Shown here one piece after another: positions 15,182 through 23,511 of a stretch of 64,000 nt of DNA. The stretch spans positions 1-64,000 of the forward strand of contig CADCUM010000088.1 of assembly GCA_902805885.1 (NCBI GenBank), in the 5' to 3' direction. This stretch comes from an uncultured Nocardioides sp. GTDB lineage: Bacteria > Actinomycetota > Actinomycetes > Propionibacteriales > Nocardioidaceae. Each line of letters starts with the position of its first letter. Within the stretch, counting starts at the first letter, position 1. The notes beneath the pieces were generated by a model. That model saw only the letters and a list, made by a program, of their open reading frames with translations. It was not told the DNA's origin and did no database searches. The position numbers were made by a program, and so were the translations under genes.

Positions 15182-17773
15182 CTAGCCGACCGGGCTGGGG
15201 CCGTCGGCGTCGACATCGGTGAAGCACGAGCCGTCCGGGTACGGGGAGGGATCGACGTCCAGCGCCTCGAGAGCGGCCCGTGCCTGCTCCCGACCCCAGT
15301 TCCAGGCGCGGGCGTCGTCGATCGTCTCCTCCCGCAGCGAACGGGACGGCAGCGGCTGCAGGACGCAGCGGGCGACGCTCTCGGGCAGCCGCCGCGCGAT
15401 CACCGGGGCAGCGTCGCCGGAGAGGGACTGGAGGTAGTAGAGGTCGAGCTTCCCCGTCTCCTCCCAGCGGTCGATGTTGCGCTCGGCCACCCAGGCGTCG
15501 GGGTTGATCGCGGCCAGTCCGAGCAGCGCGACGGCCGCCGACACGAGCGCGACGCGTGGGAGCCAGCGGGCCAGCCCCGCGGCACCGAGGACCGCCACGG
15601 CCAGCACCACGAAGCCCAGCCAGCCCTCGAACACGTCGACGAACAGGCGCAGCGTCGTGAAGCCGTACGCCTGCTGGTAGACGTGCATCCGATGGAGCGC
15701 CGACGCGACGACGACCAGCGTCAGCAGGCACAGCAGGCCGAGCGAGCCACGCAGCCACCACCGGTCGGCAGTGCTGCGGCCGGCCCGCCGGGAGGCGGCC
15801 CACACCACGAGCAGGGTCAGCGCGGTGGCGAGGGTGAGCTGGCCGAAGCCCTGGTGGACGTAGTCGGCGTAGGTCAGGCCCGTCGTGCGCTCGAGGTAGG
15901 AGTGCCCGCCGAAGACGGCCGCGGCCTGGGCCGCGAGGAAGCCGAGGAACACGAGATCGACGACCAGGACCGGCACGAGCCACTCGAAGCGGTTGGTCAG
16001 GGGAGGCGGCCGCTGGTCGCTCCACCGCTCGACGTGCGGCGGGTTCCAGGCGAGGTACGCCGCTGCGAGCGTGAGCCCGAAGACGCCGACCGCGACGAAG
16101 GCGCGCGACACGACGCGGCCGAACGACAGGGAGGGCACCAGGCCGTCCACCCAGGAGGCGAAGAGGGCGTCGGCCGAGGCGAAGATGGCGCCGAAGACCG
16201 CCAGCGCCAGGGCCGACCACGCGAGCGTGCGGACCACGGCGGGCGTCCGGCCCCCGGTGCCGGCGACGCGCAGGCTGCGACCGAACCAGGGCAGCCCGCG
16301 CAGGGACGACAGCGGCCAGGACAGCCCGGTCAGCACGACACCCTGGACACTGCGGGCGCCGGTCACGCCGCTGAGGAACACCGCGGCGGCCAGCAGCGCC
16401 CCCAGGGCGCCGATCCACCACGCGTCGCGCAGCGTCATGGGCACGACCAGCAGGGCGGCCAGCACGGCACAGGCGAGGGTCCACCGGTCGCGGCGCCGCC
16501 GAGCCGTGACCAGTGCGGCGGCGCCGGCCGCGACGAGGACGAGCGTCCAGCTGACGCCCGGCTCGGTGAAGCTCAGCAGCACCCCACCGAGGACGCCCGC
16601 GGCAGCCGAGGCGAGCACCGTGCGGAGGCTGGCGGCGCCGTCCGGCTCCGGCCAGAAGCGCCCGAGGAGTCCGTCCTCGTCGCCGGGGGCCGGCGCGGCG
16701 GTGGCCGCGTCCTCGCGCGCGGCGGACACCTGGATGGACGCGGATGCGGGGGTGGGGGCCTGGACGGGCATCGGGCTCCTCTGGTCGGGCCTGGTCAGCG
16801 GCACCTCCAGGCGCAGCAGCGCCCCGCGTCCGGAGGGTGGGTCGACGAAGCGCAGGGTGCCGCCGTGGAGCTGGGCCACCCAGCGGGCGACGGCGAGGCC
16901 GAGGCCGGTGCCGCCGCCGGGTCCGTCGGTGCCGAACCTCTCGAAGACCCGCTCCCGGTCGCCCGGTGCGACTCCCGGCCCGGTGTCCCCGACGTCCAGC
17001 CACCACGAGGCGCCCGCGACACCGGCTCGGACGTGCACGGGCTCGCCGGTGGCGGTGTGGCGACCGGCGTTGTCGAGCGCGTTGACGAGCAGCTGACGCA
17101 GCCGCGCCGGGTCTCCGCGCACCTGGAGGCCGGCGGCCACGTCGACGACGTACGTCCCGGTGCGGCCCGCGGCGACCACCTGGTCGACGCACTGCTCCAC
17201 GAGGGGCCGCAGCGCGACCGGCTCGTCCTGGAGCCGGGTGACACCCGCTTCGAGCCGGGACAGCTCGAGGAGGTCGGTGACCAGGGTGCCGAGCCGCTCG
17301 GCCTGCTCGAGCGCCTCTCGCAGGTGCTCGGCGTCGGCCGGCACCACCCCGTCGGCGAGGTTCTCGAGCAGCGCGGTCATCGCGGTGAGGGGGGTCCGGA
17401 GCTCGTGGGAGACGGTCGCGATGAGGTCGCGACGCTCCGCGTCGACCTCGGCCAGGTCCTCCGCCATCCGGTTGAACGCCGCCGCCAGCCGACCGACCTC
17501 GTCGCCGGACGTCGTGACCACCCGGCCGGAGTAGTCACCACGCGCCATGCGCTGGGCGATCTCGGTCATCTGCCGCAGCGGCTGGATCATCCCCGCGGCG
17601 AGCAGCTGGGTCACCCCGAGCGCCAGCAGCACGCTGACCGGCAGCACGAGCAGCGCGGGCACCCCCGCGGCGGAGCCGAGCAGCGAGAGCAGCACGGCGA
17701 CGACGACGGACGCCGCCACGAGCAGCCCCAGCTTGGTCTTGATGCCCGTGACCCCGTCCAGCGGACGTGTCAC
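15182..17773 (-). CDS. Sensor histidine kinase fused to a DUF4173-like multi-pass membrane domain
   Basis: An 863-residue fusion. Residues 12-62 hold two closely spaced membrane segments with almost no outer loop; about 62-110 is HAMP; HisKA follows with phosphoacceptor His123 (VSHELRTPLT); the ATPase domain has N-box Asn231, DTGPGV at 263-268 and GTGLGL at 289-294. After a Pro/Ala linker (about 330-385) a second half begins with around ten hydrophobic segments and a soluble tail, resembling DUF4173 membrane proteins. The GTG at 17773 overlaps the response regulator stop (GTGA). Met335 has its own strong ribosome binding site, so the membrane half may also be made alone. The stimulus is unknown. 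Confidence 0.8.
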   Translation of the reverse strand: MTRPLDGVTGIKTKLGLLVAASVVVAVLLSLLGSAAGVPALLVLPVSVLLALGVTQLLAAGMIQPLRQMTEIAQRMARGDYSGRVVTTSGDEVGRLAAAFNRMAEDLAEVDAERRDLIATVSHELRTPLTAMTALLENLADGVVPADAEHLREALEQAERLGTLVTDLLELSRLEAGVTRLQDEPVALRPLVEQCVDQVVAAGRTGTYVVDVAAGLQVRGDPARLRQLLVNALDNAGRHTATGEPVHVRAGVAGASWWLDVGDTGPGVAPGDRERVFERFGTDGPGGGTGLGLAVARWVAQLHGGTLRFVDPPSGRGALLRLEVPLTRPDQRSPMPVQAPTPASASIQVSAAREDAATAAPAPGDEDGLLGRFWPEPDGAASLRTVLASAAAGVLGGVLLSFTEPGVSWTLVLVAAGAAALVTARRRRDRWTLACAVLAALLVVPMTLRDAWWIGALGALLAAAVFLSGVTGARSVQGVVLTGLSWPLSSLRGLPWFGRSLRVAGTGGRTPAVVRTLAWSALALAVFGAIFASADALFASWVDGLVPSLSFGRVVSRAFVAVGVFGLTLAAAYLAWNPPHVERWSDQRPPPLTNRFEWLVPVLVVDLVFLGFLAAQAAAVFGGHSYLERTTGLTYADYVHQGFGQLTLATALTLLVVWAASRRAGRSTADRWWLRGSLGLLCLLTLVVVASALHRMHVYQQAYGFTTLRLFVDVFEGWLGFVVLAVAVLGAAGLARWLPRVALVSAAVALLGLAAINPDAWVAERNIDRWEETGKLDLYYLQSLSGDAAPVIARRLPESVARCVLQPLPSRSLREETIDDARAWNWGREQARAALEALDVDPSPYPDGSCFTDVDADGPSPVG
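16769..16782 (-). promoter_or_regulatory. Internal ribosome binding site and ATG within the kinase fusion
   Basis: On the minus strand AGAGGAG (16782-16776), four bases, then ATG (16771-16769) in frame at Met335. This is exactly where the kinase ends and the Ala/Pro-rich lead-in to the DUF4173-like part begins. A separate 529-residue membrane protein starting here is plausible, either beside or instead of the full fusion. Confidence 0.5.
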
Positions 17774-18474
17774 GGGGCGGTCCCCGCGTCCAGCGCGTAG
17801 CCCACCCCGTGCACGGTGCGGATGCGCTGGGCCCCCACCTTGGCACGGAGCGCCTTGACGTGACTGTCCACGGTGCGCGTCGCCGAGCCCGACGCGGAAG
17901 GGTCCCCCCACCCCCACACCTCGGAGAGCAGACGCTCGCGCGTGAGCACGCGGTCCGGCTCGCGGACCAGGCAGAGCAGCAGGTCGAACTCCGTGGGCGT
18001 CAGGTGCACCGGCTCCCCCGCCACCTGCACCCGGCGGGCGGCGGCGTCGACGACGAGGTCACCGACCCGCATCGCCCGAGGGGCCTGCGACGCGAGCTCG
18101 GCGGCTCGCTCGACCCGCCTCAGCAGGGCGGCGACCCGGGCGACGACCTCGCGCATGCGGAAGGGCTTGGTGAGGTAGTCGTCGGCCCCGACGCCGAGCC
18201 CGACGAGCACGTCGGCCTCGTCGTCACGGGCGGTCAGCATCAGCACGGGCACCGGACGGGTCGCCTGGATGCGGCGGCACACCTCGTGGCCGTCGAAGCC
18301 GGGCAGCATGACGTCGAGGACCACGACGTCGGCCGGCTGGTCAGCCGCGAGGTCGACGGCCCCCGGCCCGTCGAACGCCTGCAGGACGTCGTACCCCTCG
18401 GCCCGGAGGCGCTGCGCGAGAGCGTCGTTGATGGTGCGGTCGTCCTCGACCACGAGGACCCGGCGCGACGTCAT
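17770..18474 (-). CDS. Two-component response regulator, OmpR/PhoB family
   Basis: 234 residues. The receiver domain has the acidic pair Asp11/Asp12, phosphoacceptor Asp54 (VVLDVMLPG) and Lys103 (LTKPF). Residues about 135-230 form the winged-helix DNA-binding domain, with HLTPTEFDLLLCL and RTVDSHVKALRAKVG, recognition helix included. It is co-transcribed with the downstream kinase, to which it is translationally coupled. TAGGGT (18486-18481) lies 6 bases before the ATG, so the mRNA is probably leaderless. Target genes are not evident; the fused DUF4173-like domain may be part of the output. Confidence 0.93.
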   Translation of the reverse strand: MTSRRVLVVEDDRTINDALAQRLRAEGYDVLQAFDGPGAVDLAADQPADVVVLDVMLPGFDGHEVCRRIQATRPVPVLMLTARDDEADVLVGLGVGADDYLTKPFRMREVVARVAALLRRVERAAELASQAPRAMRVGDLVVDAAARRVQVAGEPVHLTPTEFDLLLCLVREPDRVLTRERLLSEVWGWGDPSASGSATRTVDSHVKALRAKVGAQRIRTVHGVGYALDAGTAP

Positions 18475-18480
18475 GCTCCG

Positions 18481-18486
18481 ACCCTA
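18481..18486 (-). promoter_or_regulatory. -10 element of the response regulator operon (leaderless)
   Basis: TAGGGT on the minus strand, 6 bases before the ATG at 18474. The same hexamer and spacing recur before several other genes in this window. No convincing -35 hexamer. Confidence 0.5.
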
Positions 18487-18537
18487 GGAGCCGGGGCGCG
18501 CGGGACGCGGGGACGACTCGTGGAGGTTGTGTGCAGA

Positions 18538-19623
18538 TCAGTCGGGGCGCCGGTCCTCGGTCGGCCAGTCGACACAGACCCGGGCCCCGCCGCCGGGAGC
18601 CTCCGCGATGGTGACCCGTCCGCCGTGGGCCCGGGTCAGGCCGCCCACGATGTACATGCCGAGACCGGACCCGCCGGACTCCCCCGTGGTCCAGAACTTG
18701 GTGAAGACGCGACGGTGGAGCTCGGCCGGGATCCCCTCGCCCTCGTCGTCGACGGTGATGCGCACGCCCGGGACCTCCACGTCCTGCGGGCGCAAGGTCA
18801 CCGTGACCTTGCCCGATCCGTGCCGTACGGCGTTCTCGACGAGGTTGGTGAGGACCTGCGTGAACTTGTCGGGATCGGCGAACACCTCGGGCAGGTCGTC
18901 GGCGACGTCCAGCGCGATCTCGCGCGACGTGCCCGCCTCGATCGAGGCGACCACCCGCGAGGCCAGCACCGCCGCCGAGGAGCCGCGCGGATAGAGCTGC
19001 AGGCGTCCCGTGTCGATGCGGGCCACGTCGAGCAGCTCCGCGATGAGGCGGGCCAGCCGGTCGGCGTCGGCGTTGACCGTCTCGAGCATGAGCTTGCGCT
19101 GGGCGTCGCTGAGCTTGTCGTAGCGGTTGAGGAGGGCCTGCACGAAACCCTTGACCCCGGTCAACGGGGAGCGGATCTCGTGGGCGACCGTCGCGACGAG
19201 GTCGGAGCGCTCGCGGTCGAGCCGCGCCCGGCCGCGTCCGCTGCGCAGCCCGATGGCGACGCCCACCACCGGTCCGAGGGGCTCGTCCCGCACGAGCCGG
19301 GCGGTGGTGAGCACCTCCTCGCCGGACCCGTTCAGCCAGGACTGCTCGGGGATCGCCTTCACGATGGACAGGGCGTCGAACGGGCGGTTGTACTCCAACC
19401 AGGTGTGCCCGTCCTGGTCGAGGAGCCGCAGCACCTGCTCCAGCGGCAGCTCGCGGGCGGTGGCCTGGTCGACGCCCAGCAGCGCTGCGCCCTGGGCGTT
19501 GAGGATGACGACCTCGCCCTCCGACGACGCACCCAGGACCCCGTCGGGATAGAAGTCCGCGAGCGCACGCAGCGGGGTGCGGGTCCCGGCGACGCGGTGG
19601 CGCGGGGCGGACGACTCGGACAC
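18538..19623 (-). CDS. Soluble PAS-domain sensor histidine kinase
   Basis: 361 residues without membrane segments. Residues about 20-130 form a PAS domain (LADFYPDGVLGASSEGEVVILNAQGAALLG is its opening); the HisKA box has His148 (VATVAHEIRSPLTG); the ATPase domain has NLVENAVRHG, DDEGEGIP and GSGLGMYIV. No response regulator gene is adjacent in the same direction; the next gene is the unrelated OmpR-type regulator with its own promoter, so the partner is uncertain. The start is GTG at 19623, 6 bases after TAGGGT (19635-19630), suggesting a leaderless mRNA. Confidence 0.88.
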   Translation of the reverse strand: MSESSAPRHRVAGTRTPLRALADFYPDGVLGASSEGEVVILNAQGAALLGVDQATARELPLEQVLRLLDQDGHTWLEYNRPFDALSIVKAIPEQSWLNGSGEEVLTTARLVRDEPLGPVVGVAIGLRSGRGRARLDRERSDLVATVAHEIRSPLTGVKGFVQALLNRYDKLSDAQRKLMLETVNADADRLARLIAELLDVARIDTGRLQLYPRGSSAAVLASRVVASIEAGTSREIALDVADDLPEVFADPDKFTQVLTNLVENAVRHGSGKVTVTLRPQDVEVPGVRITVDDEGEGIPAELHRRVFTKFWTTGESGGSGLGMYIVGGLTRAHGGRVTIAEAPGGGARVCVDWPTEDRRPD

Positions 19624-19629
19624 CCGGTC

Positions 19630-19651
19630 ACCCTAGACCGAAACGGTCTAG
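19630..19651 (-). promoter_or_regulatory. Promoter of the PAS kinase with a 19-base perfect palindrome
   Basis: CTAGACCGAAACGGTCTAG (19633-19651) has 8-base arms around AAA. Its left end overlaps the -10 TAGGGT (19635-19630) of the kinase gene, and its right end contains the stop codon of the DUF4031 gene. It could be a repressor operator, or a hairpin ending the upstream operon; no T-run follows, which favours the operator reading. Confidence 0.45.
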
Positions 19652-19914
19652 TCCGGCTCCGCGGCCTTCGGACGCCGGAGCCCGGAGTCCCGGAGGGCCA
19701 CGACGAGCTGACGAGACGTGACGGGGACCGCCCCGGCCGCCACCAGTGCGTCGTACGCCTCTGCCGGGACGTCGTAGTGGTCCCTGTCCCAGCCCCGGGC
19801 AGGGATGCCGTGACGCGCCGCGAACGCGTGCAGCTCGTCGTACGACGTGTCGCTGGCGAGGTGGGACCACAGCCGCCCCCAGCGCGGCACCGCCGGGGGG
19901 TCGATGAGGATCAC
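19648..19914 (-). CDS. DUF4031 domain protein
   Basis: An 88-residue protein typical of actinobacteria. It opens with ILIDPPAVPRWGRLWSHLASD and contains a conserved HAFAARHGIPARGWDRDHYDVP block. Function unknown. The GTG at 19914 overlaps the rRNA methyltransferase stop (GTGA), so it belongs to the infC operon. No signal peptide or membrane segment. Confidence 0.85.
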   Translation of the reverse strand: MILIDPPAVPRWGRLWSHLASDTSYDELHAFAARHGIPARGWDRDHYDVPAEAYDALVAAGAVPVTSRQLVVALRDSGLRRPKAAEPD

Positions 19915-20699
19915 GCGGGGCTCCGCTGGGCCCGGGCACTGGCATAGAGGCAGACGGCTGCGGCGGTCGAGAGGTTGAGGCTCTCCGCGCGCCCGTGGAT
20001 GGGGATCGCCACCCGCTCGTCGGCCAGGGCGGCCAGCTCGGCCGGGAGGCCCCACGCCTCGTTGCCGAAGAGCCAGGCGGTCGGCCCGGACAGGTCGGCG
20101 TCGTGCAGGACGGTCTCTCCCGACCCGTCGGCGGCGAGCACCCGCAGTCCCCGGGCCTGGGCCGCCCGCACGGCCTCGGCAGGGTCCGGGGTCCGGGCGA
20201 GCGGGAGGTGGAAGAGCGAGCCCACCGTGGCGCGCACGGTCTTGGGGTTGTAGGCGTCGACCGACTGACCGGCCAGCACCACGCCGTCCGCCCCGGCGGC
20301 ATCGGCGGTGCGGATCACGGTGCCGGCGTTCCCCGGGTCGCGGACGTCGGCGCAGATGACCAGCAGCCTGGCGGCGGCCCGGACGACGTGCTCGAGCGGC
20401 GCGTCGAGGTGGCGGCACACCGCGACGACCCCCGCGGGCGTCACGGCGTCCGACAGTGAGGCCAGGGCGCGGTCGTCGACGAGCGTCACCCGCTCGGCGC
20501 GCCGCAGCAGGTCGGTGTGCTGCTCCGCCGCCGCGGGCGTCGCGAAGACCTCGACCACGCAGCCCGCGACGGTGAGTGCTCCCTCGACGGCCTTGGGGCC
20601 GTCAGCGAGGAAGAGCCGCCGCTCGGTGCGGACCGAGCGGCGGCTCAACGTGCGGGCGTCCTTGACGCGAGCGTTGCTCGCGGCGAGAGGTGCGCTCAC
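19911..20699 (-). CDS. TrmH/SpoU-family RNA 2'-O-methyltransferase
   Basis: 262 residues. The N-terminal L30e-like substrate-binding part includes RTERRLFLADGPKAVEGAL; the SPOUT trefoil-knot catalytic domain shows motif 1 VRDPGNAGTVIRTADAAGADGV, motif 2 WLFGNEAWGLP and motif 3 IPIHGRAESLNLSTAAAV. Such genes after rplT are widely annotated as 23S rRNA or tRNA methyltransferases; the exact target nucleotide cannot be told. GTG at 20699 is the chosen start because the family's conserved N-terminus follows it; it lacks a clear ribosome binding site. Confidence 0.88.
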   Translation of the reverse strand: MSAPLAASNARVKDARTLSRRSVRTERRLFLADGPKAVEGALTVAGCVVEVFATPAAAEQHTDLLRRAERVTLVDDRALASLSDAVTPAGVVAVCRHLDAPLEHVVRAAARLLVICADVRDPGNAGTVIRTADAAGADGVVLAGQSVDAYNPKTVRATVGSLFHLPLARTPDPAEAVRAAQARGLRVLAADGSGETVLHDADLSGPTAWLFGNEAWGLPAELAALADERVAIPIHGRAESLNLSTAAAVCLYASARAQRSPA

Positions 20700-20757
20700 G
20701 ACGTGACCACGTGGTCTCGTGACGGTCGCAGCGCGACCTCCTCGACCAGCGGTGTCC

Positions 20758-21144
20758 TCAGGCGGAGACCTTGGGCGCGTTGACGTCCTCGGGCAGCGCG
20801 TTCTTCGCGAGCTCGACGAGGGCGGCGAAGGCGGGGGCGTCGTTGACGGCGAGGTCGGCGAGGACCTTGCGGTCGACCTCGACACCCGCGAGGCCGAGGC
20901 CCTGGATGAAGCGGTTGTAGGTCATCCCGTTGGCGCGGGCAGCGGCGTTGATCCGCTGGATCCACAGCTTGCGGAAGTTGCCCTTGTTCTTGCGGCGGTC
21001 GTTGTAGCTGTAGACCAGGGAGTGGGTGACCTGCTCCTTGGCCTTGCGGTAGAGCCGCGAGCGCTGGCCGCGGTAGCCGCTGGCCCGCTCGAGGGTGGTA
21101 CGACGCTTCTTCTGGGCGTTCACTGCGCGCTTGACGCGTGCCAT
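20758..21144 (-). CDS. rplT: 50S ribosomal protein L20
   Basis: 128-residue L20, binds 23S rRNA early in 50S assembly. Basic N-terminus ([15 protein letters not shown]) and the conserved [23 protein letters not shown] block are present. Third gene of infC-rpmI-rplT; 50 bases separate it from rpmI, with a GCAAGGAG-type ribosome binding site. In other bacteria L20 represses its own operon through the leader; the leader here is described separately. Confidence 0.97.
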   Translation of the reverse strand: MARVKRAVNAQKKRRTTLERASGYRGQRSRLYRKAKEQVTHSLVYSYNDRRKNKGNFRKLWIQRINAAARANGMTYNRFIQGLGLAGVEVDRKVLADLAVNDAPAFAALVELAKNALPEDVNAPKVSA

Positions 21145-21194
21145 GTCTTACTCCTTGCTGAGGGAAAGTCTCTGGGGTGGGGTGCAGGCGAAGG

Positions 21195-21407
21195 TCAGAG
21201 ACCCAGCAGCTTCTTCACGCGCTTGACGTCGGCCTTCTCCAGCTCGACCATGCCCGCGTTGCGGCGGTGCTTCTTGCGGCTGCCGGTGGTCGGAGCCGAC
21301 GCGAACGCAGCACCCGACTTGCGGCCGGCCTGGAGCCGCCGCACCTTTCCGGAGCCGGTCACCTTGAATCGCTTGCTGGTGCCCGAGTGGGTCTTGTTCT
21401 TCGGCAT
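21195..21407 (-). CDS. rpmI: 50S ribosomal protein L35
   Basis: 70 residues, small and very basic. PKNKTHSGTSKRFKVTGSGKV is the standard L35 N-terminus, and KKHRRNAGMVELEKADVKRVKKLL the C-terminus, slightly longer than the usual 64 residues. Lies between infC and rplT. Confidence 0.96.
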   Translation of the reverse strand: MPKNKTHSGTSKRFKVTGSGKVRRLQAGRKSGAAFASAPTTGSRKKHRRNAGMVELEKADVKRVKKLLGL

Positions 21408-21487
21408 GGTGGCCTCAACTTCCTATTGCTTGGTCCAGGGGGTTGTCACGGCTTCACCGCGACGTGCTCCATCGAGTCGTGACTGCG

Positions 21488-22171
21488 TCACGCGTCGATG
21501 TCAGGGTCGAGGTTCTCGGAGCGACCCCGCTCCTTCTTCTTGGCGACCGGGCCGGCGGCGTGTGCTGCCTCGCGCTCCGCGTCCTCCTCGGCCTTCCGCT
21601 CGGCGCGGGCGGCCTCCTTGCTGGCCTTGACCACGTCGTGGTCGGCCTTGGCCTCGGACTTCTTCTTGTGGGGACCCAGCACCATGACCATGTTGCGCCC
21701 GTCCTGCTTGGGCGTGCTCTCCACGAAGCCCAGCTCCTGGACGTCCTCGGCGAGCTTCTGCAGGAGGCGGAAGCCGAGCTCGGGGCGGTGCTGCTCGCGC
21801 CCGCGGAACATGATCGTGATCTTCACCTTGTCGCCCGCTCCCAGGAACCGCACGACGTGACCCTTCTTGGTCTCGTAGTCGTGGGCGTCGATCTTGGGGC
21901 GGAGCTTCATCTCCTTGATGATCACGTTGGACTGGTTGCGGCGAGCCTCGCGCGCCTTCTGCGCGTTCTCGTACTTGAACTTGCCGTAGTCCATGAGCTT
22001 GCAGACCGGGGGTCGACCCTGCGGAGCGATCTCGACGAGGTCGAGGTCGGCCTCCTGCGCCAGCTTCAGGGCCTGGTCGGTCGGCACGATGCCAACGGTC
22101 TCACCGTTGGGTCCGACGAGCCGGACCTCGGGAACGCGGATCCGGTCGTTGATGCGCAGCTCGGTGCTGAT
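21488..22171 (-). CDS. infC: Translation initiation factor IF-3, probable AUC start
   Basis: Prevents premature 70S formation and checks the initiator codon. The N-domain ([17 protein letters not shown]) and C-domain ([31 protein letters not shown]) are intact; an extra Lys/Glu/Ala-rich tail of about 50 residues follows, as in other actinobacteria. The start chosen is ATC at 22171, with GGAGG four bases upstream and homology beginning right there; the ATG at 22204 has a poor site and adds a non-conserved Pro-rich stretch. Non-canonical starts in infC allow self-repression by IF-3. 227 residues. Confidence 0.93.
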   Translation of the reverse strand: MSTELRINDRIRVPEVRLVGPNGETVGIVPTDQALKLAQEADLDLVEIAPQGRPPVCKLMDYGKFKYENAQKAREARRNQSNVIIKEMKLRPKIDAHDYETKKGHVVRFLGAGDKVKITIMFRGREQHRPELGFRLLQKLAEDVQELGFVESTPKQDGRNMVMVLGPHKKKSEAKADHDVVKASKEAARAERKAEEDAEREAAHAAGPVAKKKERGRSENLDPDIDA

Positions 22172-22216
22172 GGGTCCTCCAGTGGATTGGGGTGGTGGGG
22201 CCATCTCCGCCGCCGG

Positions 22217-22283
22217 GTCGTGACTCCGGTGAAATGAACGATGGCTCCCGCTGGAACTCGTCCAAGCGGAAGCCAGTCACGAC
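22217..22283 (-). ncRNA. Structured 5' leader of the infC-rpmI-rplT operon
   Basis: On the minus strand an outer stem pairs GTCGTGACT's partner arms (plus-strand 22217-22225 with 22275-22283, 9 perfect pairs). Directly inside its 5' arm lies a 10-pair hairpin, GGCTTCCGCT with AGCGGGAGCC, one G-U pair, whose loop can add GGA/TCC. The structure ends about 45 bases before the IF-3 start. It may be an L20 or IF-3 control element; it does not match an RNA family known to me. Confidence 0.5.
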
Positions 22284-22449
22284 ACGTCTCCCCCTGCGGG
22301 GATGCCTCAGGTGTCACTGGGGACCGGACCCGACGACCTGGTGGAGCAGCGGTCGATGCGGGTGGGAGTCGGGTGGTGGCCGCGCCTCCGCTTGGCTGGA
22401 TCGTGGTCGTCCGTGGATCTGGTGGACTCACTCGATCGGTCAACACAGA

Positions 22450-22455
22450 AGTCTA
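22450..22455 (-). promoter_or_regulatory. Possible -10 of the infC operon
   Basis: TAGACT on the minus strand; its -35 would fall in the SseB-like gene and is poor. An alternative is TTGACC (22443-22438) as a -35, with a weak -10 at 22420-22415. Either way the leader is about 240-270 bases long. Confidence 0.35.
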
Positions 22456-22460
22456 GCCGA

Positions 22461-22973
22461 TCAGGAGTCGGACGGACCAATCCAGCCGTGCCCGTCCCCC
22501 ACCGCCACCAGGTGCCACCCGGCGGCGAGCCGGGTCAGGTCCTCGGCCGCCACGACGTACGGCGCCGGGCCGGCCAGGTCGACCAGCAGGGCCGCCGCGC
22601 CGGCCTCGAGGGCCGCGGTCGCCGCGGTCCGCGCCGGGACCGGGACGGGGCGCGCCGCCGGGTCCCACCGGCCCATGGTCGCGGTGCTCGTGAACGCCAG
22701 CAGGCCCGTGCGCCCGTCGGCGCTGGTCATCAGCACCGCCGCCATGTCCGCGGACTTGTCGTGGGCGAGCCCGCGCTCGTCGAGCTCGACCTCGCCGAGG
22801 ACCGCGACCACGGGGACGAGGAGGCGCGCGTCCTGCAGCGCTGCCACGACGGCGCCGGAGGGGACGGCCCCGCGCCGGTGGTCGGCCAGGGCGCTCGCCA
22901 GCACCGGGTCGGCCTCGCCGCGGTCGTCGGGGAACCCCGGGTCGGGGATCGTCCGTCGCTCGTCGTGCGCCAC
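22461..22973 (-). CDS. SseB-family protein
   Basis: 170 residues, soluble. It resembles the SseB N-terminal domain family common in actinobacteria: RTIPDPGFPDDRGEADP start, VPVVAVLGEVELDERGLAHDKSADMAAVLMTSADG and GRTGLLAFTSTATMGRW, where DKSADMA and the Ala/Leu-rich beta stretches are typical. The biochemical role is unknown. Start GTG at 22973; GATGAT lies 6 bases upstream, suggesting a leaderless mRNA. It lies directly upstream of the infC operon promoter. Confidence 0.75.
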   Translation of the reverse strand: MAHDERRTIPDPGFPDDRGEADPVLASALADHRRGAVPSGAVVAALQDARLLVPVVAVLGEVELDERGLAHDKSADMAAVLMTSADGRTGLLAFTSTATMGRWDPAARPVPVPARTAATAALEAGAAALLVDLAGPAPYVVAAEDLTRLAAGWHLVAVGDGHGWIGPSDS

Positions 22974-23049
22974 GGCCCCATCATCCCCCAGCCTCCGCGC
23001 GGCTCGGCACGGGCCGCGTCATGCCGCCGCCCTGTGGGATCGTGGGCCC

Positions 23050-23511
23050 GTGGACGAGGCAACCTGGGCGGCGCTCGCCGCCGCTCTGACCGTGGCGGGA
23101 CTGATCTGGACGTGGGTGGCGTTCCGTCGCCGGGGCGCGGCCAACGGCCTGCGGGCACTGGGTTTCGCCGTGCTGCCCGCTGCGGCGTGGCTCACGGGCA
23201 CGCTGGAGATGGTCACCGAGATCGCGGGATCCGTCACCGACTGGGCCACCGGCCTCGTCCTGGACCCCCGCACCTGGACCGGGATCGGGCTGGCCGGACT
23301 CGCGGTCGTGCTCTGGGTGGTCAGCGGAGTCCTGCGGGACCGGGCGCTCGCCCGCGGCAGTCGCACCGGTGACGGATCGGCCCCGACGAGGACCCGCCGC
23401 GCGGGTCGCGGCGCGGAGCTCCCCCCGGCAGGGGCGGCGTCCTCGGCGCCCGTCGTGGACGACGACATGGCCGACATCGAGGCGATGCTGAGGAAGCGCG
23501 GGATCTCGTGA
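23050..23511 (+). CDS. Small actinobacterial membrane protein
   Basis: 153 residues with three hydrophobic segments (about residues 5-22, 33-55 and 78-97), separated by a short charged loop, then a basic/Pro-rich cytoplasmic tail ending in DDDMADIEAMLRKRGIS, a conserved-looking acidic helix. Function not recognised. The GTG at 23050 begins the first hydrophobic stretch; the stop overlaps the next gene's GTG by four bases. Confidence 0.7.
   Translation: MDEATWAALAAALTVAGLIWTWVAFRRRGAANGLRALGFAVLPAAAWLTGTLEMVTEIAGSVTDWATGLVLDPRTWTGIGLAGLAVVLWVVSGVLRDRALARGSRTGDGSAPTRTRRAGRGAELPPAGAASSAPVVDDDMADIEAMLRKRGIS

Noticed and set aside
20705-20716. GACCACGTGGTC palindrome upstream of the rRNA methyltransferase gene
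   Set aside because: It is a 12-base palindrome inside an operon without a promoter nearby; chance in high-GC DNA is a sufficient explanation.
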